Counted from the stretch's first letter, positions 15,457-23,928 are shown. The stretch is 24,304 nt of DNA from JAEUPI01 sp044222685 (GCA_044222685.1 JBGAMU010000061.1:1-24304); one strand, 5' to 3'. Program-made: numbers and translations. The notes: a model not told the origin generated them from the sequence alone.

Positions 15457-18400
15457 ATGTTCCTCTCCGACTTCAGCATCAAACGGCCGATCGCGATGAT
15501 CGTCATCATCATCGCGCTGATGGGCGCCGGGCTGATCGCGCTGACCAAGCTGCGCGTCAACCAGATCCCCGACGTCGAGCAGCCGGTGCTGGTGGTGGCC
15601 ATCACCTACCCCGGCGCGTCGCCCGAGACGGTGGAGCGCGAGCTGATCAACCGCATCGAGAAGTCGATGCAGACGATCAGCGGCGTCGACCAGGTGCGCT
15701 CGACGGCCAAGGAAGGCAGCGCGCAGATCGTGCTGATCTTCAACTTCGACAAGAACATGATCGAGGCCGCCGACGAGGTGCGCAACGCGATCGGCAGCGT
15801 GCGCCACAAGCTGCCGATCGAGATGCGCGAGCCGGTGCTGACGCGCGTGGACCCGTCGGCGCAGCCGATCCTGCAGCTGGCGCTGTCGAGCACCACCTTG
15901 AGCCACGCCGCGATCTCGCGGCTGGCCGAGGACGACCTGGCCGACCGCTTCCGGGCGATTCCCGGCGTGGCGGTGGTCAACGTCAACGGTGCGCTGCGGC
16001 GCGAGCTGTCGGTGCTGCTGAAGGCCGAGAAGCTGCGCGAGTACGCGATCTCGGTCACCGAGGTGGTGGCGGCGCTGCAGAAACAGAACACCACCGCGCC
16101 GGTGGGCAAGGTGCGCGGCCGGCTCGAGGACCAGAGCATCCGTCTGGTCGGCCGCATCGAGTCGCCGAGCGAGTTCGAGCAGATCGTCGTCAAGCGGCGC
16201 GGCGAGGAGATCGTGCGCCTGGGCCAGCTCGCCACCGTGCGAGACGCCTTCGCCGAACTGTCCGGTTATTCGCTGCGCAACGGCAACCCCAACGTCGGCC
16301 TGTCGGTCACGCGCTCGCGCGATGCCAGCACGGTGTCGGTGGCCAACCAGGCGCGCAAGCTGGTCGACGACATCCGCCAGACGCTGCCCGCCGGCACCAC
16401 GCTCGAGATCACCCAGGACGGCGGCGAGGACGCGCAGAGCAGCCTGGACAACGTGATCCACGCCCTCGTGTTCGGCGCCGGCCTCACGGTGCTGGTGGTC
16501 TACATCTTCCTCAACTCCTGGCGCTCGACGCTGATCACCGCGCTGAGCCTGCCGACCAGCGTGATCGCCGCCTTCATCGCGGTGTGGGCCTGCGGCTTCA
16601 CGCTCAACTTCATGAGCCTGCTGGGCCTGAGCCTGGCGATCGGCGTGCTGATCGACGACGCCATCGTCGTGCGCGAGAACATCGTGCGCCACATGCAGGC
16701 CGGTGAGGAGCGGCGCACCGCCGCGCTGAACGGCACCGCCGAGATCGGCCTGGCGGTGGCGGCGACCACCTTCTCGATCGTCGCGGTCTTCGTGCCGGTG
16801 GCCTTCATGCCGGGCGTGTCGGGCGAATGGTTCCGTCCGTTCGGGCTGACGGTGGTGGCCTCGGTGCTGGTGAGCCTGTTCATCTCGTTCACGCTCGACC
16901 CGATGCTGTCGGCCTACTGGGGCGACCCGCCGGGGCATCACCTGCAGCCGCGCACGGGCCTGAGCCGCTGGCTGCAGCGCTTCAACGACTGGTTCGACCA
17001 TCAGTCCGACCGCTATGGCCGCGTCATCGCCTGGGCGCTGCACCACCGGCGCTGGATGTTCGTGATCGCGATCGCCAGCTTCGCCGGCGCGATGGCGTTG
17101 CAGGTGCGCTTCGGCGGCTCGAGCTTCCTGCCGGCGTCCGACGCCGGCACGGTGGTGATCGACGTGCGCACACCGTCATCGGCGAGCCTGGAGTACGCCC
17201 GCCTGAAGGTCGAGGGCGCGGCGGCGCTGGCGCGCACGATCCGCGAGACGGCGGCGACCAACGCCTACGTCAACCCGACCGGCGGCCGCATCTACGTCGA
17301 CATCGGCAAGAGCACCAAGCGCCAGCGCTCGGCGGCCGAGATCGCCGGCGAGCTGCGCACGCTGACCGCCCGTCTGGTCGGCGCCGAGTACACCGTGCTC
17401 GACGACCTCAACATGGGCGCGCAGAAGCCCGTGCAGGTGCGTTTCACCGGCAGCGACGCGCGCAAGCTGCTGGAGATCACCAACGCCTTCATGGCCGACC
17501 TGCGCAAGGTGCCCGGCGCGGTCGACGTCGGGCTGTCGGAGCAGGATCCGCAGGACGAACTGAAGATCGAGCTCGACCGCGGCCTGGCCAACGCGCTCGG
17601 CATCTCGGTGGCCGACGCGGCGCAGGCGCTGCGCGTGGCGTTCGCCGGCGTCGAGGTCGGCGACTGGGTCGACCCCGCCGGCGAGACGCGCGACGTGGCG
17701 GTCCGGCTCGACCCGGCCGACCGGGTGGACGCCAGCAACATCGAGCGGCTGCCGATCGCGGTGAGCGGCAGCAACCGCATCGTGCCGCTCGAGCAGATCG
17801 CCACCGTCACCATCGGCAAGGGGCCGAGCCAGATCCAGCACTCGGAAGGGCGGCGCACGATCTCGGTGTCGGCCAACGCGCAGGACCGCTCGCCCGGCGA
17901 GGTGACCGCCGACGCGCTCAAGCTGGCGCAGGCGATCCCGTTCCCGCCCGGCTACGGGGTCGAGCTGGCCGGCGCCTCGAAGGACCAGCAGGAGGTGTTC
18001 CGCAGCATGGGCACGGCGCTGTTCAGCGGTGTCGCGCTGATGTACCTGATCCTCGTCGTGCAGTTCGGCTCGTTCACCGCGCCGCTGCCGGTGATGCTGT
18101 CGCTGCCGCTGTCGCTGATCGGCGTGGTGGTGGCGCTGCTGCTGACTCGCGGCACGCTCAACCTGATGAGCTTCATCGGCGTCATCATGCTGATGGGGCT
18201 GGTGGCCAAGAACGCGATCCTGCTGCTCGACGCGGCGCGTGTGCGCGAACGCGAGGGCGTCGACCGCGAGGAGGCGCTGATGTACGCCGGACGCAAGCGC
18301 TTGCGTCCGATCCTGATGACCACCTTTGCGCTGATCGCCGGCATGCTGCCGGTGGCCATCGGCGTCGGCGAGGGCGGCGAGTTCTACCGGCCGATGGCGG

Positions 18401-18663
18401 TGGCCATCATCGGCGGCACGATCACCTCGACGCTGCTCACGCTGCTGGTGATCCCGAGCTTCTACGACTCGATCGAGATCGCGCGCGACCGGGCGCTCGC
18501 CAAGTTCCGCGGCCGCGCGCAGCGAGGCCCTGTCGTGCTGGCGTTCGTGCTGACGCTTCTCGAAGGACTCGCCACGCTGGTGCTGCTGCGCACCGCGTGG
18601 CGGCTCGCGCTGCGCCTGCGTGGTGCAGCCAGATCCGGCGAACGCCGCGCGCGGCCGGTCTGA
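15457..18663 (+). CDS. RND efflux transporter permease (HAE1/AcrB type)
   Basis: Proton-driven inner-membrane exporter of 1068 residues, slightly longer than AcrB (1049). The start MFLSDFSIKRPIAMIVIIIALMGAG is typical. The proton relay is complete: D400 and D401 in IGVLIDDAIVVREN in the fourth helix region, and K918 in GLVAKNAILLLD. Both periplasmic porter loops are present, with YPGASPETVE near residue 51 of the first. After the usual last helix (ITSTLLTLLVIPSFYD) the chain continues with LAKFRGRAQRGP and a further hydrophobic stretch, VLAFVLTLLEGLATLVLL (about 1028-1045), a possible thirteenth helix. No TolC-like channel gene follows, so it must use a channel encoded elsewhere. Substrates cannot be predicted. 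Confidence 0.95.
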   Translation: MFLSDFSIKRPIAMIVIIIALMGAGLIALTKLRVNQIPDVEQPVLVVAITYPGASPETVERELINRIEKSMQTISGVDQVRSTAKEGSAQIVLIFNFDKNMIEAADEVRNAIGSVRHKLPIEMREPVLTRVDPSAQPILQLALSSTTLSHAAISRLAEDDLADRFRAIPGVAVVNVNGALRRELSVLLKAEKLREYAISVTEVVAALQKQNTTAPVGKVRGRLEDQSIRLVGRIESPSEFEQIVVKRRGEEIVRLGQLATVRDAFAELSGYSLRNGNPNVGLSVTRSRDASTVSVANQARKLVDDIRQTLPAGTTLEITQDGGEDAQSSLDNVIHALVFGAGLTVLVVYIFLNSWRSTLITALSLPTSVIAAFIAVWACGFTLNFMSLLGLSLAIGVLIDDAIVVRENIVRHMQAGEERRTAALNGTAEIGLAVAATTFSIVAVFVPVAFMPGVSGEWFRPFGLTVVASVLVSLFISFTLDPMLSAYWGDPPGHHLQPRTGLSRWLQRFNDWFDHQSDRYGRVIAWALHHRRWMFVIAIASFAGAMALQVRFGGSSFLPASDAGTVVIDVRTPSSASLEYARLKVEGAAALARTIRETAATNAYVNPTGGRIYVDIGKSTKRQRSAAEIAGELRTLTARLVGAEYTVLDDLNMGAQKPVQVRFTGSDARKLLEITNAFMADLRKVPGAVDVGLSEQDPQDELKIELDRGLANALGISVADAAQALRVAFAGVEVGDWVDPAGETRDVAVRLDPADRVDASNIERLPIAVSGSNRIVPLEQIATVTIGKGPSQIQHSEGRRTISVSANAQDRSPGEVTADALKLAQAIPFPPGYGVELAGASKDQQEVFRSMGTALFSGVALMYLILVVQFGSFTAPLPVMLSLPLSLIGVVVALLLTRGTLNLMSFIGVIMLMGLVAKNAILLLDAARVREREGVDREEALMYAGRKRLRPILMTTFALIAGMLPVAIGVGEGGEFYRPMAVAIIGGTITSTLLTLLVIPSFYDSIEIARDRALAKFRGRAQRGPVVLAFVLTLLEGLATLVLLRTAWRLALRLRGAARSGERRARPV

Positions 18664-18687
18664 GGGGTCAGCCCCTGGCTGGCCTCA
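18661..18687. terminator. Inverted repeat spanning both stop codons of convergent genes
   Basis: TGAGG (18661-18665) pairs with CCTCA (18683-18687), and CAGCC (18670-18674) with GGCTG (18678-18682) around CCT, with a small internal loop. The stem contains the RND stop codon on one side and the stop of the small minus-strand gene on the other. It could terminate both transcripts. No T-run is present, so strength is doubtful. Confidence 0.5.
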
Positions 18688-18873
18688 CGAGCGCTTGCAG
18701 ACCTCGTCGCGACCAGCACGGACCCACTCGCCACCCGACTTGACGCAGACTTCCTTGGCGGTGTTGCGCCGCTCGGCGATGCGCTCGGGCGCCGTCGCGA
18801 CGCGAAACAGAGCAGAGCTTACCGACAAGACGATGACCGCCGCCACCACGGCCCAGGTGATTCGAACCATCAT
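18685..18873 (-). CDS. Small membrane-anchored protein with a two-cysteine C-terminal motif (62 residues)
   Basis: I do not recognise the family with certainty. The frame opens at 18957, but the ATG at 18873 has AAGGGG eight bases upstream and begins right before the hydrophobic segment, so it is the likely start (a second ATG follows at once). Residues 5-26 (TWAVVAAVIVLSVSSALFRV) are one membrane helix or an uncleaved signal. The rest is basic and ends with KEVCVKSGGEWVRAGRDEVC, two cysteines 16 residues apart, which could form a disulfide in the periplasm. It converges on the RND pump gene. A role as a pump accessory is speculation from position only. Confidence 0.66.
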   Translation of the reverse strand: MMVRITWAVVAAVIVLSVSSALFRVATAPERIAERRNTAKEVCVKSGGEWVRAGRDEVCKRS

Positions 18874-19005
18874 GCTGACGACCCCTTGCGATGCCGACGA
18901 GCGATAAGCAAATCCTACGCCCGTGTTTACCCCAATGCGAGGCCTGCGTGCACGCAATCTAGGGAGAAGTCGTCATTGCGGTGACCCGATGTGGCCGCAC
19001 CGCAC

Positions 19006-19036
19006 CGCTCGCCGCGCCGAGAGGCTGCGGCGAGCG
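19006..19036 (-). terminator. Strong hairpin just after the altronate dehydratase-type gene
   Basis: CGCTCGCCGC (19006-19015) and GCGGCGAGCG (19027-19036) are a perfect 10-bp inverted repeat. The loop adds GCC-GAGA-GGC pairing with one bulged base, giving about 13 pairs. It lies 3 bases past the stop of the last gene of the sugar-acid operon. There is no T-run, so termination may rely on Rho, or the hairpin protects the 3' end. The rest of 18874-19039 shows no gene. Confidence 0.6.
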
Positions 19037-19039
19037 CCG

Positions 19040-20584
19040 CTACATCACCGCGCCGAGCTGCCAGGGCACGAATTCGTTCTGGCCGTAGCCGTGCAGCTCG
19101 CTCTTGGTCTTCTGGCCCGAGGCCGCGGCCAGCATCAGCTGGAAGATGCGCTCGCCGACGTCGTCGATAGTCTCACCGGCATCGATGATGCCGCCGCAGT
19201 CGATGTCGATGTCGTCGCTCTGCTTGCGCCACAGCGCGCTGTTGGTCGACAGCTTCAGCGACGGGCTGGGCGCGCAGCCGTAGGCCGAACCACGGCCGGT
19301 GGTGAAGCAGATCAGGTTGGCGCCGCCGGCCACCTGGCCGGTGGCCGATACCGGGTCGTAGCCAGGCGTGTCCATGTAGACCAGGCCACGCGCGCTGACC
19401 GCCTGCGCGAACTCGACCACGTCGACCAGGTTGGTGGTGCCGCTCTTGGCGATGGCACCGAGCGACTTCTCCAGGATGGTGGTGAGCCCGCCTGCCTTGT
19501 TGCCGGCCGACGGGTTGTTGTCCATCGACATGCGGTTGCGCGCGGTGTACTGCTCCCACCAGCGGATGCGGGTGATCAGCTTGTCGGCCACCGCCTGCGA
19601 CACCGCGCGACGCGTCAGCAGGTGTTCGCCGCCGTAGATCTCGGGCGTCTCCGACAGGATCGCCGCGCCGCCGTGGCGCACCAGGCGGTCGACCGCGGCG
19701 CCGAGCGCCGGATTGGCGCTGATGCCCGAATAACCGTCGCTGCCGCCGCACTGCAGGCCCACCGTGAGGTAACTCGCCGGCACCGGCACGCGCTGCACGC
19801 GGTTGGCCTCCTTGAGCAGGCCCTTGATGATCTCGACGCCGCGCGCCACCGTCTTGGCGGTGCCGCCGGTGTCCTGGATGCTGAAGGCGTGCAGCCGCGC
19901 CCCGGCCTGCAGCCCCTCCTGCGCCATCAGGCCCTGGATCTGGTTGGTCTCGCAGCCCAGGCCCACCACCAGCACCGCAGCGAAATTGGCGTGCCGCGCG
20001 TAGCCGCCCAGCGTGCGTCGCAGCACCTGCAGTTCCTCGCCCTCGCTGTCGGTGGCGCAGCCGGCGCCGTGCGTCAGCGCGACCACACCGTCGACGTTCG
20101 GATAGTCGGCCAGCGCTTCGGGATGCACGTCGCGGCGGAACTGGTCGGCGATCGCCCGCGCCGCGGTGGCCGAGCAGTTCACGCTCGTCAGCACGCCGAT
20201 GTAGTTGCGCGTGGCCACTCGCCCGTCGGCGCGCACGATGCCCTGGAAGGTGGCCGGCTGCGATACATAGGCCGTCGGCTGCACGGCGGTGCCGACCTCG
20301 TGCGCCCGCTCGAAGTGGCTGAACGCCAGATTGTGCGAGTGCACGTGCTGCCCCGGCGTGATGGCCTGGGTGGCGGTGCCGATGATCTGGTTGTAGCGCC
20401 GCACCGGCGCGCCGGCCGCGATGGCCCGCACCGCGATCTTGTGCCCCGGCGGGACCAGGCCGGTCACGGTGATGCCCTCGCTGGCGATCACCGTGCCGCC
20501 CAGCAACTGGCGGCGAGCGATCACCACGTCGTCGGCAGGATGGATCCGGATGACGGGCAGGTCGGCGATGTCGACGGCGCTCAT
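19040..20584 (-). CDS. uxaA: Altronate/galactarate dehydratase-family enzyme (UxaA type)
   Basis: Fe-dependent sugar-acid dehydratase, 514 residues (E. coli UxaA has 495). The N-terminal SAF domain spans about 10-90 (PADDVVIARRQLLGG, then GHKIAVRAIAAG). The catalytic region begins GIVRADGRVATRNYIG (115-130), the family signature, followed by VNCSATA (C137), GAGCATDSEGEEL (C176) and GLGCETNQIQGL (C211), with LQCGGSDGYSGISANPALG downstream. The family converts D-altronate to 2-keto-3-deoxygluconate or galactarate to the 5-keto acid; the fused SAF-plus-catalytic layout is shared by both, so the substrate is uncertain. It is the last gene of the operon, 11 bases after the AP2-like gene and with a weak ribosome binding site. 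Confidence 0.9.
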   Translation of the reverse strand: MSAVDIADLPVIRIHPADDVVIARRQLLGGTVIASEGITVTGLVPPGHKIAVRAIAAGAPVRRYNQIIGTATQAITPGQHVHSHNLAFSHFERAHEVGTAVQPTAYVSQPATFQGIVRADGRVATRNYIGVLTSVNCSATAARAIADQFRRDVHPEALADYPNVDGVVALTHGAGCATDSEGEELQVLRRTLGGYARHANFAAVLVVGLGCETNQIQGLMAQEGLQAGARLHAFSIQDTGGTAKTVARGVEIIKGLLKEANRVQRVPVPASYLTVGLQCGGSDGYSGISANPALGAAVDRLVRHGGAAILSETPEIYGGEHLLTRRAVSQAVADKLITRIRWWEQYTARNRMSMDNNPSAGNKAGGLTTILEKSLGAIAKSGTTNLVDVVEFAQAVSARGLVYMDTPGYDPVSATGQVAGGANLICFTTGRGSAYGCAPSPSLKLSTNSALWRKQSDDIDIDCGGIIDAGETIDDVGERIFQLMLAAASGQKTKSELHGYGQNEFVPWQLGAVM

Positions 20585-20595
20585 GACGGTTCGCG

Positions 20596-21114
20596 CTACT
20601 TCAGCTTGCGTGCATCCGCGCGCTTGGCCTTGGTGGCGGCGGCCTGATAGGCCTGCTCGGCCGCCTGCCGCAGCTCGATCGCCTTGGCCAGCGCGCGCTT
20701 GTACTTCTCGATCGTGTAGGTGTTCTCGGTCGCGATGTACACGTTGCGCGTGGTCGGCTTCATGCCGAAGCGCGGCAGCGAGACGCCGAAGCTGGCGTCG
20801 CGCGTGTTGCGCCCGGCGCGTTGCCGCACGATGGGCCCGGAAATGCCCACCGGCAGGTTGCTGGTCTTGTTGCTGCCGATGTCGCGCCGCAGGCCCGACG
20901 GCGCCGCCAGCTTCGCGATGCGCTTGCGCAGCTCGGCCACCGCGAGCTTGAGCGCCGCGCGGGCGCCGCTGCCGTCGTTGCTATGGTCGGAGAACATCTT
21001 CGACTGCCCATAGCGAAGCTGCCAGCCGTGTGTGTGATACGAGTCGATGCGTTGTATGTGTTCTGGGACTCGAAACGATGCTCCCGTGAAGATCTTGACT
21101 GCACGCGTCTTCAC
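20596..21114 (-). CDS. AP2-like predicted DNA-binding protein
   Basis: A 172-residue basic protein with no enzyme motif. It starts at a GTG (21112-21114) with AAGGAG nine bases upstream. Two units resemble AP2-type domains. Residues 20-66 contain RIDSYHTHGWQLRYGQSKMF followed by a gap and an ARAALKLAVAELRKRI helix. Residues 88-150 contain PVGISGPIVRQ, FGVSLPRFGMK and RALAKAIELRQAAE. Each shows the beta-beta-beta-alpha order with the Trp/Phe-x-V/L strand and the A-x-x-A-x-x-x-R helix of AP2 domains. No HNH or integrase domain is fused. It lies between the FAH and UxaA-type genes in a tight operon, with visibly lower GC at its 5' end. A gene-regulatory role is plausible but unproven; the fold call is by pattern recognition. 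Confidence 0.68.
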   Translation of the reverse strand: MKTRAVKIFTGASFRVPEHIQRIDSYHTHGWQLRYGQSKMFSDHSNDGSGARAALKLAVAELRKRIAKLAAPSGLRRDIGSNKTSNLPVGISGPIVRQRAGRNTRDASFGVSLPRFGMKPTTRNVYIATENTYTIEKYKRALAKAIELRQAAEQAYQAAATKAKRADARKLK

Positions 21115-21136
21115 GCCGGGTCACTCCTTGTCTGGC

Positions 21137-22003
21137 CTAGTTGTCGATGAGTGCCGGGTTCCAAGCATGCACGGTCTGCTGCTGCACGCCCAACCCCTCG
21201 ATGCCCAGACGCATGGTGTCGCCCGCCTTCAGGAATTGGGGTGTCGGCTTGACGCCCATGCCCACGCCGGGTGGTGTGCCCGTCGCGATCAAGTCCCCCG
21301 GCTCCAGAGTCATGAAGCGGCTCAAGTAACTGACGAGCTGCTTCACGCCGAATACCATCGTACGCGTGTTTCCATTCTGCATGCGCTTGCCGTTGACCTC
21401 GCACCACATGGGCAATGCCTGCGGGTCAGGGATTTCCTCACTGGTGACGAGCCAGGGGCCGACCGGACCGAAGGTGTCGCAACCCTTGCCCTTGTCCCAT
21501 TGACCGCCGCGTTCGAGCTGGAACTCGCGCTCCGACACGTCGTTCACGACGCAATAGCCGGCCACGTATTTCAATGCGTCGGCCTCGGAGACGTAGCGTG
21601 CGCGCGTGCCGATCACGACGCCGAGCTCGATCTCCCAGTCACCCTTGACCGAGTTCTGCGGCAGCACCACCGCGTCGTCGGGGCCGACGCGCGCGCTGAT
21701 CGGTTTCATGAAGAGGATCGGCTCCTTGGGCAACGGCATACCCGCTTCGGCAGCATGGTCTGCGTAGTTGAGGCCGATGCACAGGAACTTGCCGCACCAG
21801 GCCCACGGCGGCGCGGTGCGGCCGGGCTTGTCGACCAGCGGCAGCGTCGACGGATCGAGCGCGCGCAGCTTGGCCAGGCCGGCCGGTGACAGCGCCTGTG
21901 CATCGATGTCGGCGATCACGCCCGACAGCGCACGCACCCGTCCCTGAGCATCCACCAGCCCCGGTTTTTCGGCACCCTTGGCACCGTAGCGCATCAGCTT
22001 CAT
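21137..22003 (-). CDS. FAH-family hydrolase, 2,4-diketo-3-deoxy-L-fuconate hydrolase-like
   Basis: FAH-fold enzyme of 288 residues, often annotated as ureidoglycolate lyase by homology. The catalytic domain begins FLCIGLNYADHAAEAGMPLP (73-92). The metal ligands are E124 and E126 in DWEIELGVVIG and D155 in VVNDVSERE. GTPPGVGMGVKP (242-253) closes the site. The whole pattern is that of enzymes that cleave 2,4-diketo-3-deoxy sugar acids to pyruvate plus a hydroxy acid in the L-fuconate and L-rhamnonate pathways. The SDR and enolase-superfamily genes directly upstream supply the two preceding steps, which strengthens the call. AGGAG precedes the ATG by a good distance. It differs from the FAH gene at 8734-9615, which belongs to another branch. 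Confidence 0.88.
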   Translation of the reverse strand: MKLMRYGAKGAEKPGLVDAQGRVRALSGVIADIDAQALSPAGLAKLRALDPSTLPLVDKPGRTAPPWAWCGKFLCIGLNYADHAAEAGMPLPKEPILFMKPISARVGPDDAVVLPQNSVKGDWEIELGVVIGTRARYVSEADALKYVAGYCVVNDVSEREFQLERGGQWDKGKGCDTFGPVGPWLVTSEEIPDPQALPMWCEVNGKRMQNGNTRTMVFGVKQLVSYLSRFMTLEPGDLIATGTPPGVGMGVKPTPQFLKAGDTMRLGIEGLGVQQQTVHAWNPALIDN

Positions 22004-22038
22004 TCGTCAGCTCCTGTTGTCGTCGTTGAAAGGGTTGC

Positions 22039-22794
22039 TCAGTTGGCCATGCCGCCATCGGCAATCATGACACTGCCGGTGGTGAATGCGGCCTCGTCGC
22101 TGGCAAGGTACACGGCCAGTGAGGCGATTTCGTCGGCGCTGCCCAACCGCCCCATCGGCTGGCGTGCGACGAAGGCGCCGCGCACCTCGGCCTCGGTCTT
22201 GCCGCTGGCCTGCGCCTGCGCCTTGATGCGGGCCGCCAGCGACGGCGAGTCGACGGTGCCAGGGCAGATCGCGTTGCAGCGCACGTTGCGCGTCACGAAG
22301 TCGGCGGCCACCGCCTTGGTCAGGCCGATCACCGCGGCCTTGCTGGCGGCGTAGACGAAGCGGTTGGGCACGCCCTTCACGCTGCCCGCGACCGAAGCGA
22401 TATTGACGATCGAGCCGCCGCCGGCCGCCAGCATGCCGGGCAGGAAGGCGCGGATCGTGCGCGCCATCGAACGCGCGTTGAGGTTGAAGGCGAGATCCCA
22501 GTCGGCCTCGGTGTAGTCGAGCACGGTGCCGGCATGCACGTAGCCGGCGGCGTTGAACAGCACCTGGATCGTGCCGACGTCCTTTGCAGTGGCGGCAATG
22601 GCGGCGCCGTCGGTCGCGTCGAGCCGGCGCACCGTGCAGCCGCATTCGCGCGCCAGGCTGGCCAGGCCCGCCTCGTCGACGTCGGTGGCGATCACGCGGG
22701 CACCCTCGCGGGCGAAGGCCAGCGCGGTGGCGCGGCCGATGCCCTGTGCAGCGGCGGTCAGGAAGGCCGTCTTGCCGGCCAGTCGATTGCTCAT
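22039..22794 (-). CDS. Short-chain dehydrogenase, 2-keto-3-deoxy-L-fuconate dehydrogenase-like
   Basis: Classical SDR of 251 residues. The cofactor loop is TAAAQGIG (13-20), with D38 in ATDVD favouring NAD+. NAAG is at 81-84. The catalytic set is S134 in NIASVAGSVKG, Y148 and K152 in YAASK. CPGTVDSPSL and the end IADGGMAN are as in the DHRS6/BDH2 and 2-keto-3-deoxy-L-fuconate dehydrogenase branch, to which the protein looks very close (ATDVDEAGL, LDYTEADWD, NRFVYAASKAAVIGLTK). In this operon it would oxidise the 4-hydroxyl of a 2-keto-3-deoxy acid to feed the adjacent FAH hydrolase. It starts 18 bases after the dehydratase stop, with only a weak ribosome binding site. Confidence 0.9.
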   Translation of the reverse strand: MSNRLAGKTAFLTAAAQGIGRATALAFAREGARVIATDVDEAGLASLARECGCTVRRLDATDGAAIAATAKDVGTIQVLFNAAGYVHAGTVLDYTEADWDLAFNLNARSMARTIRAFLPGMLAAGGGSIVNIASVAGSVKGVPNRFVYAASKAAVIGLTKAVAADFVTRNVRCNAICPGTVDSPSLAARIKAQAQASGKTEAEVRGAFVARQPMGRLGSADEIASLAVYLASDEAAFTTGSVMIADGGMAN

Positions 22795-22812
22795 GTGGAG
22801 GTTGTTGTGGAG

Positions 22813-23919
22813 TCAGGCGTTGATGCAATGCCGCGCGCGGGCGCGGCGGTCGAGTTCGTCGTGGCGCCACTCGATGCCCAGACCCGGCCGGTCGGGTGCC
22901 ACCGCGTGGCCGTCCTCGATCGCCATGCGGCTCGAGGCCACGGCGTCGAGTTGGGGAATGTATTCCACCCAGGCGGCGCTCGGGGCCGCGGCGGTGAGCG
23001 AGACGTGCAGCTCCATCAGGAAATGCGGGCACACCGCGAGGTTGAAGGTCTCGGCCAGGTGCGCCACCTTCAGCCACGGTGTGATGCCGCCGATGCGCGC
23101 CACGTCGACCTGCACGATCGAGCAGGCGCCCTGCTGCACGTAGGCGGCGAACTGCGCCGGCGAGTACAGCGACTCGCCCACCGCGATCGGCACCGCGCTC
23201 GCCGCTGCGAGCCGCGCATGGCCGGTGATGTCGTCGGCCGGCAGCGGCTCCTCGAACCAGGCGATGCCGAGCTCGGCATAACGCGGCGCGCGCCGCAGCG
23301 CCTCGCTCAACGTGAAGCACTGGTTGGCGTCGACCATGATCTCGAACGCATCGCCCACCGCGTCACGCACGGCGCCCAGCCGGGCGATGTCGTCGCTGAC
23401 CTGCGGCTTGCCGACCTTGATCTTGGCGCCCTTGAAGCCGGCGGCTTGCGCGGCGAGCGTCTCGCGCACCAGGTCGTCGGGCGACAGGTGCAGCCAGCCG
23501 CCCTCGGTGGTGTAGACCGGGACGCGCTGCTTGGCGCCGCCGGCGGCGCGCCACAACGGCTGGCCGTCGCGCCGGCAGCGCCAGTCCCACAACGCGGTGT
23601 CGATCGCGGCGAGCGCCAGGCTCGTGATCGCGCCCACCGTGGTGGCGTGGGTGGCGAACATCAGGTCGCGCCAGATCGATTCGATCAGCGCCGGGTCGCG
23701 GCCGATCAGCCGCGGCGCCAGATGGTCCTTGAGCAACGCCACCACCGACGAGCCGCCGGTGCCGATGGTGTAGCTGTAGCCGGTGCCGGTAGAGCCGTCG
23801 TCCATCGTCAGCCGCACGATGGGTGTTTCCTGCGTCACGAACGACTGGATCGCGTCGCTGCGCGGCACCGGCGGCGGCAGGTCGACCTGCAGGATCTCGA
23901 CCGCGACGATCCTCGTCAT
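22813..23919 (-). CDS. Enolase-superfamily sugar acid dehydratase (mandelate racemase subgroup)
   Basis: Predicted Mg2+-dependent acid-sugar dehydratase of 368 residues, barrel fold with an N-terminal capping domain (1-120). The mandelate-racemase-subgroup residues are all visible: K166 and K168 in GAKIKVGK, metal ligands D197 (VDANQ), E223 (WFEEP) and E249 (VGESLY), D272 in QVDVARIGGIT, and H299 in CPHFLMELH. The region GGITPWLKVAHLAE to RPGLGIEW resembles L-talarate/galactarate dehydratase. It is shorter than the L-fuconate dehydratases of about 430 residues, so the exact acid sugar is uncertain. It is followed by the SDR and FAH genes, giving a dehydratase-dehydrogenase-hydrolase order, and preceded 9 bases away by a TRAP permease gene. 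Confidence 0.9.
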   Translation of the reverse strand: MTRIVAVEILQVDLPPPVPRSDAIQSFVTQETPIVRLTMDDGSTGTGYSYTIGTGGSSVVALLKDHLAPRLIGRDPALIESIWRDLMFATHATTVGAITSLALAAIDTALWDWRCRRDGQPLWRAAGGAKQRVPVYTTEGGWLHLSPDDLVRETLAAQAAGFKGAKIKVGKPQVSDDIARLGAVRDAVGDAFEIMVDANQCFTLSEALRRAPRYAELGIAWFEEPLPADDITGHARLAAASAVPIAVGESLYSPAQFAAYVQQGACSIVQVDVARIGGITPWLKVAHLAETFNLAVCPHFLMELHVSLTAAAPSAAWVEYIPQLDAVASSRMAIEDGHAVAPDRPGLGIEWRHDELDRRARARHCINA

Positions 23920-23928
23920 GACGCCATC

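Noticed and set aside
13825..17046. A 1073-residue minus-strand open frame
   Set aside because: It is His/Arg/Gln-rich and lies opposite the adaptor and RND genes, which carry complete family motifs; a high-GC antisense shadow.
18923..20647. A 574-residue plus-strand open frame
   Set aside because: Antisense to the UxaA-type gene, which has conserved motifs along its length.
20596..21114. AP2-like protein as a homing endonuclease or integrase
   Set aside because: No HNH, GIY-YIG or tyrosine recombinase residues are visible, and no inverted or direct repeats flank the gene.
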